Both the position numbers and the translations under genes were made by a program. 64,000 bases of DNA from Ehretia macrophylla (lineage: Eukaryota; Streptophyta; Magnoliopsida; Boraginales; Ehretiaceae): the NCBI GenBank assembly GCA_037974665.1, contig CM075778.1:7739001-7803000 (forward strand), read 5' to 3'. The notes beneath the pieces are model-generated. The model saw only the letters and a list, made by a program, of their open reading frames with translations. It was not told the origin of the DNA and did no database searches. Shown one piece after another: positions 1 to 11,803 of the stretch (its first letter is position 1; each line of letters starts with the position of its first letter).

Positions 1-402
1 TCTATGTCTCGGCCTGCTCAAGGTCTGTTTCATCTTTGTTTTTTATTTTTTATTTTGTTATGTTATAAGCTTATAAGGTGTCTAGCTTGGTCAAAGGTCA
101 AAGCACTTGGTCAACCTAACTTAATTTGGTCAAATTGGCCTATTTTCATGCATTTTAAAGCTATAACAAGCATCACCAATTTAATTCTAGCTAACAACAA
201 ATAAAATATAAAATTTAAGTCATCAAAATACTAGTTTCACTATTTGTTGAGGACTAGAAAATACCCTCTAACTATCTCTCTCGAAATGCAATGCACTTTG
301 CGACAACAAAGAATTAACAATCAAATCTCAAAGAATCTAAGAAAATATAAATTTTTAAAATAATAAACAAGAAATTTTCACATTCCGGGCTCGGGTATTA
401 CA
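1..402 (-). repeat. 3' LTR of the gypsy element (partial)
   Basis: This segment matches 7234-7629 almost base for base and ends in CA at 401-402, directly beside the polypurine tract. The remaining 1.9 kb of this LTR lies to the left of the window. Confidence 0.93.
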
Positions 403-415
403 CCCTCTCCCCCTT
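403..415 (-). other. Polypurine tract of the gypsy element
   Basis: The minus strand reads AAGGGGGAGAGGG immediately next to the 3' LTR, where plus-strand DNA synthesis of LTR elements is primed. Confidence 0.85.
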
Positions 416-1700
416 AAAACAATTGCGCCCACGCAATTCTTACCTGGTCAACAAACAACTCCGGATACTGATTCCGAACTTGGTTCTCCCTTTCCCAAGT
501 CGCTTCCTCAAACTCATGATGATTCCACAGAACCTTTACTAACGGAATACTCTTTCTACGAAGTTCCTGAACTTTCCGATCCACAATTCGAATCGGTTTT
601 TCTTCATAAGATAACTTTTCCTCAATCTGCAAAGGCTCTGGTTCAAGTACATGTGAAGGATCTGGATAGTACTTTTTTAACATTGACACGTGGAAAACAT
701 TGTGCAGTCTCGACAAGCTCAGAGGTAAAGCTAACCAGTAAGCTAAAGGACCCACATTTTCGGTGATCTCATACGGACCCACATACCTGGGACTAAGTTT
801 CCCGCTCTTACCGTGCCGAATCAATCCCTTTCGAGGAGAAATCTTAAGAAACACCCAATCTCCCAAATCAAACTCAATATCCCGACGGTGTTTATCCACA
901 TAACTCTTCTGACGACTCTGAGCTGTAAGCATACGCTGGCGAATAAGGTGAACATTATCCACAATCTTAATCATCTCAGGTAACACAGTCGGATCAACTG
1001 TTCTCATTTCTCCAACCTCTTCCCAATACAATGGGGATCTGCATTTACGACCGTACAGTGCCTCGTAGGGAGCCATACCTATAGTAGATTGATAACTATT
1101 ATTGTAGGAAAACTCCGCTAAAGGCAAAAACTTCTCCCAATTCTTCCCAAAGTCTAACACACATGCCCGAAGCATGTCTTCCAAGATCCTGATAGTTCGC
1201 TCAGACTGGCCATCAATTTATGGATGGTATGCAGTACTGAAGCTCAATTTAGTTCCCATAGCCTCTTGCAACTTCTGCCAAAAATGAGATCCGAATCTAG
1301 GATCCCTATCTGACACTATACTCTGTGGCACACCATGCAGTCTCACAATATTAGCAACATAAAGCTCGGCTAGTTTATCAAGGCTATCATGTTTGTTCAC
1401 GGGAATAAAATGTGTAACTTTAGTCAAGCGGTCCACAACAACCCAAACAGAATCACATCCTCTCGGAGATCTAGGAAGATCGGTCACAAGGTCCATTGTT
1501 ATATGCACCCACTTCCATTGCGGAATCGACAACGGTTGCAGAAGTCCGGCTGGCCTCTAATGCTCAACTTTAACCCTCTGACAAGTCAAACATCTGGATA
1601 CATACCCAACAATCTCCCTCTTCATATTGTTCCACCAGAAGTGTTGTTTCAAATCTCTATACATTTTAGTACTGCCCGGGTGAATCATATACCTCGAATT
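414..1700 (-). pseudogene. Gypsy integrase with chromodomain-like C-terminus (broken)
   Basis: Reading down the minus strand, an HHCC zinc-binding region (ending with CLTCQR near 1580) is followed by the catalytic core ([15 protein letters not shown], then VSDRDPRF) and the C-terminal part ending with LWNHHEFEEATWE, typical of the plant chromovirus integrase tail. In-frame stops interrupt it near 1557 (after KVEH) and near 1217 (after YHP). The enzyme would insert element cDNA into the host genome; this copy cannot make it whole. Confidence 0.9.
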
Positions 1701-3140
1701 ATGTGCCTTGGACAGAATCTCATTCTTCAAAGTCGGATCTCCAGGAACACACACTCTGTCCCTAAATCTGAAGATGCCATCTGCATGCAATTTAAACTCC
1801 GACTCTCCCCCTTTTGCTTTTTCTTGGATCTTCAAGATGTGAGGATCAGTCTTCTGAGCCTCTCTGATCTGTGCTAGCAATTCCGACTGAATCTGTAAGT
1901 TAGCAAATCGAATCCCTACCTCAGTAGCTTCTGGCTTCCATGAACAAATTTCCTCCAAAGTTTCCCAATCCTTGATAATTACACTTGCAACAGTAGCCTT
2001 TCGGCTCAAAGCATCAGCAACAACATTTGCCTTACCTGACACGTAGTTTATAGAACAGTTATAACCACTCAATAGCTCTAGCCATCTCCGCTGCCTCATA
2101 TTCAAATCTTTTTGTGAAAATAAATATTTGAGACTCTTGTGGTCAGTAAAAATTTCAAATCTGCTACCCCACAAGTAATGACGCCACTTCTTCAAAGCAA
2201 ACACAACCACAGCTAACTCAAGATCATGTGTAGGGTAATTGACTTCATAAGGTTTCAACTTCCTAGAAGCATAGGCAATCACCTTACCATTCTGCATTAA
2301 AACACAGCCCAAACCTTATTTAGATGCATCACTATAAACAACAAAGTTTTCTGTACCCTCAGGTAAAGCTAGTATAAGAGCTGTAGTTAATCTTTTCTTC
2401 AATTCTTGGAAACTGGACTCACATTTAGCATCCCAGTTGTAGGCAACTTTCTTTCGAGTCAACTGGCTTAAAGGCCTAGAAATTTTGGAAAAGTCTTTAA
2501 CAAACCTCCGGTAGTAACCTGCCAATCCAAGAAAACTCCGAATCTCTGACACCGTCTCAGGTCTCTTCCAGGACGAAACAACTTCAATCTTAGCTGGGTC
2601 CACTGAAATTCCTTGATCTGAAATGATATGGCCTAGAAATGATATCTGATTCAACCAGAATTCACACTTGCTGAATTTAGCAAAAAGCTTGTTTTCTTGC
2701 AAAGTCTGTAGCACAATCTTCAAATGTTGTTCATGTTCAGCCTCATTCTTAGAGTACACTAAAATGTCGTCAATAAAGATTACGACAAACTGATCAAGAT
2801 AAGGTCGAAAAACCCTTTGCATCAAGTCCATGAATGTGGCTAGTCCATTCGTCAAACCAAACTGTAACACAACAAATTCATAGTGGCCATATTTAGTCCT
2901 GAATGCCGTCTTTGGTATATCGTCACACCGAATTCTGAGTTGATAGTAACCCTGCCTCAAGTCAAATTTGGAGTAAACACTCGCACCCTGCAACTGGTCA
3001 AACAATTCTTCAATCAACGGCAAGGGGTATTTGTTCTTAATCGTAACTTGATTAAGTCCCCTGTAATCAATACATAACCGTAGCGTGCCGTCTTTCTTTC
3101 TCACAAACAACACAGGAGCGCCCCACGGCGAAGAACTAGG
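1557..3140 (-). pseudogene. Gypsy reverse transcriptase and RNase H (broken)
   Basis: RT motifs are clear: [20 protein letters not shown] at the start and the catalytic [10 protein letters not shown] box. The thumb follows, then RNase H (VVYSDASK, then [16 protein letters not shown] and DALSR). A stop near 2316 falls inside the RNase H start, and another near 3134 lies just before the RT core. The domains and their order are those of Ty3/gypsy pol. Confidence 0.92.
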
Positions 3141-3256
3141 TTATATAAACTCTTTCTCCAGCAAGTTCTGAAGCTGAATTTTTAATTCCTGAAGTTCAGC
3201 CGATGTCATTCTATAAGGACTTCTAGAAATTGGCGCAGTGCTTGGCACAAGATCAA

Positions 3257-3976
3257 TCACAAACTCAACTCCCTATCCGGTGGTAAACCCGGTAATTCCT
3301 CGAGAAATACACCAGGGAAGTCTTTAACAATCGGAACCTCATTCAAATTCAACTTATCAGTAGGCTGATTGATCAAATAAGCTAAGTAAGCTTCATAACC
3401 TTTATTCAACAACTTAGAAGTCTTGATCGATGATAGAAGAGGAATTCGGGCAGCCCTGCAATTCCCAGCAATCTCCAGTATCGGTAGGTCAGGAACCTGA
3501 AGATAAACAATCTTTGTTCTACAATCCAACTGAGCATAGTACTTCCCCAACCAGTCCATTCCCAAAATGATTTCAAAGTCACAGAATGGCAGTATAATTA
3601 AATCAGCAGGAAATTTACGGTTCTCAATGCATATATCACAAGATTTGCAAATAGACTCAGTAACAAATTTTGCACCCAAAGGCGTACTAACTTCAACTTC
3701 ACGCGGCAGTTTATCAATGCACACATTCACAGATCGTGCACATGCAGGAGTTATAAACGAATGTGTAGCTCCGGGATCAATCAAAACTTTAACTGGCTGA
3801 GTATTGAGAAGAAAGGTACCTTCCACTATTGCGGTAGTATCGGGCAGCTCTTCCGTATCTAGCGCAAAGACCCTAGCCTGTACCCTTTGTGCTGGACCTG
3901 CACCTGCAGCCCTATTCTGCACACCCTGGCCTCCAGTACGGGCCTGAACATTCCTATACTTAGGGCAATCTTTCAC
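3257..3976 (-). pseudogene. Gypsy aspartic protease region (broken)
   Basis: A retropepsin-like domain is visible with VLIDPGATHSFI where the family has D-S/T-G. The active-site serine or threonine is replaced by proline, which should abolish proteolysis. The frame ends at 3257 after PPDREL, where a one-base loss shifts the linker to RT. A zinc-knuckle end (VKDCPK) lies at the upstream edge. Confidence 0.85.
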
Positions 3977-5032
3977 CCTATGGTCATCACTCCCACAACC
4001 AGTGCATTTACCACTCTTTCTCCAACAATTAGCCTCAATATGCCCCGATCGATTACAGAAGTTACATTACTGATTTTGCCTTACAGCAGTGTTTCCCGTA
4101 GGTGCGGGGGCTCTAGCAGTAGTAGGAACTGTACCTCCCTACTGGGGTCTAGTCACAGCTGGCCTCCCCTGAATCTGATACTGAGGCTGATACGGACGTT
4201 GCTGAGGAGCCTGAACAAGAGTCTGATACTGCCTCGGCTGACTCTGGCTGCTCTGGCCCAAATACTGTTTCTTACTCGGCTGGCTACTCCCAGCTAGCAT
4301 CTTAACCTTCCGTTTCTCAAACTTCGAGGCTGCTTGGAATGCCTTGGGAAAAGTAGTATAAGTCTGCCCAGTCAAATGTAGCTGTATATCCATTCTCAGC
4401 CCACGAACAAACCTATGAATCATCCTTCTAGCTGGCCGCACCAGCTCAGGCATATACCTCAACAGGCTAACAAACCTAGCCTCATACTGTGCAACCGTCA
4501 TGTTTCCCTGATTCAGGGCCACAAACTCGTCTTCTCGTCTTTCCCTAGCCATCTCGGGAATATACTTGTCCCGAAACTCACTCACAAAATCATCCCACAA
4601 ATGCGGAACATCTTCACAGTCCCACCTCATCCTGATAGTGTTCCACCACTGCTCTGCATCACCCTCAAATAGAAATGCTGCACAATCCATTCTTGCCTCA
4701 TCAGTGTACCTCAAAGCAGCGAAAATTTTCTCAACATGATTAATCCATCTCTCGGCTGCCTCATCATCCGGCTCTCCCAAGAACTTACCCGGCTCGTGCC
4801 TCAGGAATTTCTCTAAGTAGTTGTTCTCAGCCCTGTGCCCTTGTCCACCAAGATTAGCTTGATTCCCTTGGGGATTATTATTCCTGTCCTGCCTCTACTC
4901 ATGCAGTACCTGGGTAATCCGGTCAACTGCTGTAGTCATAGTAGCCATAAACTGTTCAGGCAACGGTTGCTGACCCTGTTCTGCTGCCTTTTCATCTGCC
5001 CCTTGGCCTTGAGTACTACGACGTGGCGGCAT
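3970..5032 (-). pseudogene. Gypsy gag with two zinc knuckles (broken)
   Basis: The start is the ATG at 5030-5032 (MPPRRSTQGQGADEKAAEQG). The capsid-like region (WINHVEKIF ... YIPEMARERREDEF ... LRYMPELVRPA) is the retrotransposon gag core. Two CCHC knuckles, CNFCNRSGHIEANC and CTGCGSDDHRVKDC, lie at about 3970-4072. Stops interrupt the frame near 4895, at the end of the capsid part near 4139, and just before the first knuckle. Confidence 0.88.
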
Positions 5033-5325
5033 AATAACAACTCACAATAGCTGGCAACATATAAAAGCAGTTTATAGACAGAAATATAGCACATAAGATT
5101 AGATAACACTCAAGTCAATAACAATCAAATATTCTATCACACAATTCACATAACACAAGATTGACATGCCAAACTAATTCACTTTAAGCACATAAGCACT
5201 CCAAGTTCACATAGTCATGCTATAACATTTTCTTTTCACTTAACAATCATACATTAACACTTTAGCTTTTTAGACCTTTACCCCACAGACCGAGAATCAT
5301 ATCCCGGCTCATGTAAGACTATCAT

Positions 5326-5337
5326 GCTCTGATACCA
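5326..5337 (-). other. Primer-binding site of the gypsy element (tRNA-iMet)
   Basis: The minus strand reads TGGTATCAGAGC, an exact match to the plant initiator-methionine tRNA 3'-end complement, eight bases inside the 5' LTR end. Confidence 0.93.
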
Positions 5338-5345
5338 CCTAAAGA

Positions 5346-7629
5346 TGTCACGCCCCGACCCGACCCCGCAAAAGGCCAAGCCGGACTCGACACACGGACG
5401 GAGTCTCCTCTGTACCGTGGACAATCCGAAAACCCTACAATCAACATAATACTTGCGAAAGCCATAAAAAAACATTTAAAACAAGCCAACTTTCTTTTAA
5501 AAACATACATTTCTTATTAGCCAACTTTGAAATCCAAAATGTCATGCATACTACACAAGTACTTATGCCACTAAACAGCTAAACCATTAGTATGCAATTC
5601 TTTACTAGTCATAAGAGTATATGTTTACAACTTTACATTCTTTCAACTTATACAACATAAGACCATAGAGGCCTTAAACTAGAAACTACATACAAGGCTG
5701 CAAGCCTCAAAATGAAGCGTTAACCAAGCATTACATACAACAAGCATGGCCCGCACAAAATCTGGCAACCAACCACCAGCTAAGCAAAGAAAGTGCTATC
5801 AAGGAAACACCTCCACTTGCTCCTCCTCCTCAATTACCTCAATAGGATTTGGCTCAACTACTCCTGTAAAAATATAGTATAGAAAGGAATGAGCAAAAAC
5901 TATTACTCAGCGAGGGCAATTGGTCTCAAGGACGGAGATGAGAGGAGAATGCAATGCAAATAGTCAAACAATTCATTCAAGTATCATATAACATACCAAC
6001 AAGCCAACATTATAACAAAACAAGCATTAAAACTATAAATACTCATTCAAAGGATACAGTTCACTTTCCACGAGCAACTTTCAATCACGAATTCGATGAC
6101 GACACACCGGCCTAAACCACCTTATAACTTCAGTTTGGAATACCCCGGAAGTATCCATCAATTCTACGACCCAAATCTCCTTGGGAGGCAACCCAAGCGA
6201 GAAAGGGAATAGGACACGGAGCTAGAGCAACCAACACTGGCAACCCGAGGCTACCCAGAGAGGCCCATCACTTCGCCCCTGACTCTATGAATGCAATACA
6301 AGATACGATGCAACAATCGAGCAATCAAGCAATAGAGCCACACGTGGGAGAATAACAAAGTAGGTTACTCTCGCACGCAATAGTAACAGTTGATAAGCAT
6401 TTCAATCAAAATCAACTCTAACAAGCATATTAAACATTCTATAGGCATAACATCAAGAAAACACACAAAATCTCAAAACGACCCCGGCTTTCCAAATGCT
6501 ACTACTTTCAAACGAGTCACGAGTTTTGGAAACCGACTTCACCAATCCTCCTAGGTCACCATAAGGCACGTCTAAAGACCTTGAAACCCTACTTTACCCT
6601 AGAATTCACGCAAAGCCTCGAATTCTCCCTTTGCTCGTTTGAACTACAACTACCCTAACCAAACACCCAACTAATGCCACAACCGCACCAAAAGTGCTTC
6701 CATGATCTCCCGAGACAATGCCATCACGCAAAACGAGAAAACGCTAAACTCGACCTAAACGACCCCGACTTTCACCAATGTATATTTCTTGTTTTTTCCA
6801 TTACGCAACCTAAACAAACCATGCATTTAGGCATTCTAGCATACCTAGCACCTTTTCACATCAACCGAAAGCATAACAACGCAACTTCATCGTTTCAAGG
6901 GTTTACTATTCATAAATTACTATTCAACTAACAATTTTAATTGCAATCTCAACATTCAACCGCAGAAAATGTTAAAAAGCTATAAATACATGTTCTACAA
7001 TTGTCAAGGAACATTCTAGAAGCATCAAAACGATTAAAACAACAATCTACGGATGAAACCCAAAAATCACAAAGTTGACATACATAACATTTAAATGCAC
7101 AAATAACGTGCTTCCCTCACCTTAGGCACTCCTAGTCACTAAGAAAACAACGCTGGACACCTCGGAACCAACCCCGCACGAGCTCACGCGAAGATTTGAG
7201 TTTTTGAAGATTTGAAATGTTTTTTTTTTCTCTTCTATGTCTCGGCTTGCTCAAGGTCTGTTTCAGCTTGTTTTTTTTATGTTGTTATGTTATAAGCTTA
7301 TAAGGTGTCTAGCTTGGTCAAAGGTCAAAGCACTTGGTCAACCTAACTTAATTTGGTCAAATTGGCCTGTTTTCATGCATTTTAAAGCTATAACAAGCTT
7401 CACCAATTTAATTCTAGCTAACAACAAATAAAATATAAAATTTAGGTCACCAAAATACTAGTTTCACTATTAGTTGAGGATTAGAAAACACCCTCTAACT
7501 ATCTCTCTCGAAATACAATGCACTTTGCGACAACAAATAATTAACAATCAAATATCAAAGAATCTAAGAAAATATAAATTTTTAAAATAATAAACAAGAA
7601 ATTTCCACATTCTGGGCTCGGGAACTACA
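5346..7629 (-). repeat. 5' LTR of the gypsy element (2284 bp)
   Basis: It begins TGTCACGCCCC and ends ACTACA on the plus strand, giving TGTAGT...GTGACA in element orientation. It is bounded by the primer-binding site on one side and by LINE sequence on the other. It contains no convincing host gene. Confidence 0.9.
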
Positions 7630-7634
7630 CCCGA

Positions 7635-8106
7635 CGACAACTTTGGGTACAAAGAGAGACTAAGTATAAATTATATTAAGATTAACTCTATTGGCAAAAT
7701 GTCAAATAATGTTGGTACTAGTGAATCTCTTTTCAGCTTGGGCTTTAAAAAAATATTTGACCAGATCATCTTCACAATATGCTCCTCTGTTTGTGCTTCC
7801 TCACGGAAAATTTGTTCGTTCATTTCAGTCCAGATATTATAGACCACAACACAAACATGAGACGAAACATGTAGTTTCTGAGATCCTTATTGCCTGCAAG
7901 AGAATGTGCAAAACAAAGAATAGAATCAAAGGAAGTGTGAGCAAGATTAATCATTAATGAATTTATACTTTTCTTCTAATTCTTTTTGTGAAGCTGCAAT
8001 CGAAAAAGAGATGATCTCTCGATTCACAACCTTAGTAGCAGAAAATGTAAGATGCTCGATTAATAATAGCCCAAGAAAGAAGCCTATATCCTGAAGTTAT
8101 ACAATC
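7635..8106 (-). mobile_element. LINE (L1-type) 3' fragment, zinc-binding RT tail, downstream half
   Basis: The minus strand encodes the zf-RVT tail typical of plant LINE ORF2, with a stop inside it: GCESRDHLFFDC (about 8000-8045), then VYNIWTEMNEQIF (about 7825-7865). It continues the reading from 21643-22182 once the CACTA element between them is removed: the target triplet ATC sits on both sides (8104-8106 and 21640-21642). The gypsy element was inserted at its other edge. The copy carries stops and is dead. Confidence 0.85.
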
Positions 8107-8129
8107 CACTACGAAAAAAATTGAATTCT

Positions 8130-8480
8130 GCAACTGACGGTTCCCCTCACTGTGCCGTCGCCAGTTTTGACTTTGCGACGGCACAGTGAGGAAAAACGTC
8201 CGTCAGACACGAGGTGGTTGTCAAAATCCTCCCAGTTACCAAGCTGTCGCCATATTGCGACGGCTTGTCACCAGGCCGTTACTAATGATTGTCGTCACCG
8301 AGCCCTCGCCAATGTTTCCCCTGACTAAGCCCTCACCAATTTATCCCGTCACCACGCCGTCACAAAAATTTCCCGTCACCATGCTATCACAAACAATTCC
8401 CGTCACCATGCCATCACTAATATTTTCCATCACCATGCCCTCGTCAACTTCACCCGTCCCCATGCCGTCACCAAAACAGC
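8130..8480. repeat. Left subterminal repeat array of CACTA-1
   Basis: Irregular direct repeats of about 20-25 bp built on CCGTCACCATGCCGTCAC recur in both orientations. Such arrays are the binding sites for the TnpA-like protein in En/Spm elements. An open frame through them (8186-8560) is an artefact of the repeat and is not a gene. Confidence 0.8.
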
Positions 8481-8691
8481 CCTCGCCAAAACAGCATGCA
8501 TTAGTTTATCTTCTCTCTCTTCCCAAAACCCCTCATCTCTCTGCATGTGTATGTTGTTAATTATTATCCCTACTTTGTCTCACATGTCACAATTCTTTAT
8601 AATAGAAACAAATATGTTACAAAAATGGGTATAATGCAAAAGTAAATCATCTTTGAATGATATATGTACAACTAACCCATTTATATACATA

Positions 8692-8723
8692 CTAGTTAGG
8701 GTTGGCCTGTGCATATGCACGGG
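8692..8723 (-). other. Helitron-like 3' terminus (hairpin plus CTAG)
   Basis: On the minus strand an imperfect palindrome (CCCGTGCATATGCACAGG, 8706-8723) is followed 10 bases later by CTAG with T as the next base. This layout is that of a Helitron 3' end inserted at an A-T dinucleotide. The host fragments upstream on the same strand (8955-11702) lie where captured cargo would sit. The 5' TC end was not located, so the element is unconfirmed. Confidence 0.4.
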
Positions 8724-8954
8724 CTGAGCCCAATGTATATTAATAAAATATTATAAATAAAATGACTTGCAATGAGAATCAACTTGTATCAATAAATTGG
8801 AATAAATAGTATTAATTATGTAAATTCTAATACAGTTAATTTGAGTTGATACATAAAACCTAGTTATTGCCGTAGAAATATAAAGAAAATTAAAATTTAA
8901 AAACCAAATATAAATAGATACTACTGAACAACCTTTTGCTATTTATATGAATTA

Positions 8955-9600
8955 CAACATGCAGGGAAAGCATGTACGTTGCATTCCTAGATATGTGTCC
9001 AACCATAAGATATCTGAAAAAAGAAAAAGTTTCGTTAAGAAAGCTTCTTCATATGAATGGAGAAACTTTAGTATTAAAATCAATGAGCTTGTTGGATGTC
9101 ATGAAACTTGTTAAGCATACTGATGTTAAGTCTAAATGAGGAGGTACAATTAGATTAACGAAGAAAAAGAAAGCAAAAGGAAAAAATAGATTAAGAAATG
9201 CAAACCTGTCTGGTGATTTAAACAGATTATGTAATCCATGTTTAGGACACTAGGATAAGCTCTATACAAATGGCTGCATAAACATTTGGTATTATAATAG
9301 TTATCCGAGAAAAATCAGCACTTTAAGAATTGGGAGGTGTGACATGGTGTAGTGAAGTCATTTACTGGTCCAAAAGAGATAACACACACACACACACAAG
9401 TTATATCATGATTAGGAGGTCTAAAAGCAATTTATCGATGCAAAGGATAAAAAATGACCAAAGGAAACTTTTATGTAACTATAAACCTGTTTCATCTACT
9501 TCAGCAACTATAATGAATGATTCCCCATTCAATGGATTTGTCAGTGTATTCCAGCTAGATGATTTTGTCCATTTTCCCTACTCTACAAAGAATGACAACC
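8955..9600 (-). pseudogene. P5CDH: Captured fragment of delta-1-pyrroline-5-carboxylate dehydrogenase (P5CDH, ALDH12A1), three exons with introns
   Basis: Three minus-strand exon remnants, in order, match the N-terminal part of plant ALDH12A1, the mitochondrial second step of proline degradation. Exon a (about 9600-9487) gives FVE-stop-GKW, SSSWNTLTNPLNGESFI and VAEVDETG. Exon b (about 9273-9206) gives PFV-stop-SLS-stop-CPKHGLHN and KSPDR. Exon c (about 9013-8955) gives YLMVGHISRNATYMLSL. Splice borders survive: donors CAG/GTTTAT and CAG/GTTTGC, acceptor TTTTTTCAG/ATAT. Because introns are retained, the source was genomic DNA, not cDNA. Stops in exons a and b and the absence of the catalytic domain make it a pseudogene. 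The match is from family knowledge, not from a search. Confidence 0.8.
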
Positions 9601-10169
9601 CAGTTTATACTTCTTGACTATCTTAGCATATTGGGTTCTATAAATCCTATTTTAACTTTGAGATATTCTACATTTATATAAATTGCTCAAAGTTAATTTA
9701 ATGGATTCAGATTCTTGTCTTTAATTTGAGCAAATGCAACGTGTTAGAAATAAACAGAATGCGAGAAAAACAGAACAATTTAGCTATGCATTCCAAACAT
9801 TTCATTTACCACTCATCTTAGTTTAAACCTGTAATTTTATGAATAGAATATCAAGAATATACATATAGGGGAAATTAATGATTTAGTTCCAAGTATTCAC
9901 TTTCAAGTGAGGCCTTGTAGTCCAAAAAAAAAAAAGGTGTGGCCTTGAATATAATTTTTTTTTCAATTCATCCACTAACTTGAGAAACTGATTCAATGTA
10001 CAACTCTAATGACATCTTGAAAGATATGCAACAGATGAAGCTTGAGATATAGTGATACTTAAATATTACTTCAGGACATGGTGATCTTAGTACAACATCA
10101 CAATAATTAGAGAAAGCCAATAAGAACCACGATAACACATAATGATAAGGTTTTGGTAGAAGTATCTCA

Positions 10170-10565
10170 AGGAGTAAACTTTACTACAGATTCATTAAAT
10201 ATTGCATTCACATCATCAAGACTAACATCTTCTTGTTGAAAAACGGGCAGTTCATAGCCTTTTTTGAACCATTCATTCTCAATGGTTTCAACAATTGTGA
10301 TACGTTGTATCATGTTCATCAACACGTATGGATCAGAAATTAAACCAGTTGTAAGAACTAAACACCAAAACTCAATGTCAGGGACATCACAAAATTTCAA
10401 ATTTTCTATATAAGATTACTCCAAAAAAACAAGAAGCAGCAGCGGTTAGGAGAGTAGGAAAGAAAACCCATTTATATACATACTATCTATGGATTAGGAT
10501 CTAGAATTCTTTTGATCAATTTCTTCGCACTCGAAGAGGACCAAGGAGGACATGTAAACTCAGTC
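10170..10565 (-). pseudogene. CIPK: Captured fragment of a CBL-interacting protein kinase (CIPK), two exons
   Basis: The minus strand shows the C-lobe end of a CIPK kinase domain. At about 10562-10490 it reads EFTCPPWSSSSAKKLIKR then ILDPNP, followed by a stop. After an intron-like gap, about 10320-10170 gives RITIVETIENEWFKKGY and ELPVFQQEDVSLDDVNAIFN, the stretch that links kinase and NAF/FISL domain in CIPKs. Intact family members phosphorylate transporters and channels after binding calcium-loaded CBL proteins. Here the N-lobe, activation loop and NAF motif are absent, so it cannot be a working kinase. It lies on the same strand as the P5CDH fragment. Confidence 0.87.
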
Positions 10566-10569
10566 TTTT

Positions 10570-11460
10570 GTATTTGCAATGAAGCCAAAGTCTTATTAAC
10601 TTGAGTTTTAGTTATACAAAAGAAAAAAAAAAACACTATACTGAAAATTGCATAAACGTGTAAAAACCATGAACACCATACTCAAAGCGGTCTAAACGCA
10701 GTGTGACTGTGAATAGAATAAGATAATGCAAAAAAACAAGAAAAAGTCTTAAGGTGATATTTTCGGAGAGTACAAAATGCTCAAAGTTATAAGATGGAGT
10801 TTAAGATATATGTATGTATTTCTAATATAGACTAAATACTATAGGTTTATTATTGACATAGTCCAAAAGGAAGAGAAAATGAGGCGCACAAATTAGTCCA
10901 AAAGGAAGAGAGCATTCTTTTCAACATATATCTAGATAAGCATATTTCTGATAATGTAAAAGCTTTTCAAACGTTAAAGCCAATATAGCCTGTAAAAAGA
11001 TACACATGTACTTCACCCATAAGAATATCAGACATATATTAAAAATGATACCTCATAGATTGAGCTTGAAAATATGAAAAGAATCAGCTCATAGATAACC
11101 AATTTTCAAAATTATGTAGAACTTATCTACAACTTCATGAGACAACCATTCTTTTTTTTTTTAAAGCTATTTGTAATATTTAGGTCTCAAGGCTAGAAGT
11201 TCATTATGCCAAATGCTCTGTGACTATGACAATAATCCTTTAATAACATTTTTAAAAGAAGAATATAAAAATATAGGCTTTGTTGGGATGTAAGGTAACA
11301 AAAGGAATTCACACCATGGTTTAAAGTTAATACATGAAATAATCACTAGCACTTATAAATCAACACTATAATATAGAAAATGCTTACAACTAATTAAGCA
11401 TGTCCAGTACCCGAACCAAAATACACCAAAATTTCATAATACATATAGCAAATAATGTAC
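10570..11460. other. CACTA-1 interior without recognised gene
   Basis: AT-rich sequence between the CIPK and NFD6-like fragments. No open frame, exon or repeat was recognised on either strand. Confidence 0.5.
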
Positions 11461-11587
11461 GAATATAATTAACAGTAAAATGGTTTTGGTAAAGCACTAA
11501 AATTGAAATCACCGTAACAAAATTTATCGAATAAATTTATTAACTTAATACAATTTGAGAAAAAAATTACTGAAAAATGAAAATTAC

Positions 11588-11702
11588 CTTTGGGAAGCCA
11601 ACCGTAACCGCAACGAGAAACGGTAAGCATCGACTTCATCAACGCCGAAGCTGTGGCTGTATGGTACGGTTGTAATGACTCTACACATTCACTCATCTCA
11701 AC
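11588..11702 (-). pseudogene. Captured exon similar to the C-terminus of NUCLEAR FUSION DEFECTIVE 6-like proteins
   Basis: The minus strand reads [20 protein letters not shown], then [16 protein letters not shown], and meets a good donor (AAAG/GTAATT) at 11588. The ESLxPxHxATASALxxSML-SxSR pattern is that of the short conserved C-terminus of plant NFD6-like organellar proteins. Only this exon is visible; the upstream part is missing. It shares the strand of the P5CDH and CIPK fragments. The assignment rests on motif memory and is moderate. Confidence 0.5.
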
Positions 11703-11756
11703 TAGACACCTTCAAATTGGAAATTAAAAAATAAATGAATAATATATACAGCAAAT

Positions 11757-11803
11757 GATATATACATATATATAACTGAATATATATATATATATATATA
11801 TAG
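11757..11803. repeat. (TA)n microsatellite left of the pararetrovirus
   Basis: Alternating TA runs broken by short interruptions. A second (TA)n tract lies at the other side of the viral copy (20186-20280). Confidence 0.85.

Larger units (their letters stand above)
1..7629 (-). mobile_element. Ty3/gypsy LTR retrotransposon, Tekay/Del-like chromovirus, decayed, left LTR truncated by window edge
   Basis: The element reads on the minus strand: 5' LTR at 5346-7629, primer-binding site at 5326-5337, gag, protease, RT, RNase H, integrase with a chromodomain-like tail, polypurine tract at 403-415, and the end of the 3' LTR at 1-402. The domain order (integrase after RNase H) is that of Ty3/gypsy. 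The long LTR, TGT...ACA ends and integrase tail fit Tekay/Del chromoviruses. The coding region carries at least seven stops or frameshifts, so it cannot act autonomously. The two LTRs compared over about 400 bp differ at roughly 15-18 sites plus short indels, so the insertion is not recent. The 5 bases after the right LTR are CCCGA; the matching flank lies outside the window. Confidence 0.93.

Noticed and set aside
8186-8560. 124-codon open frame with Pro-Ser-Pro repeats
   Set aside because: It is the reading of CACTA-1 subterminal repeats; periodic words explain the frame.
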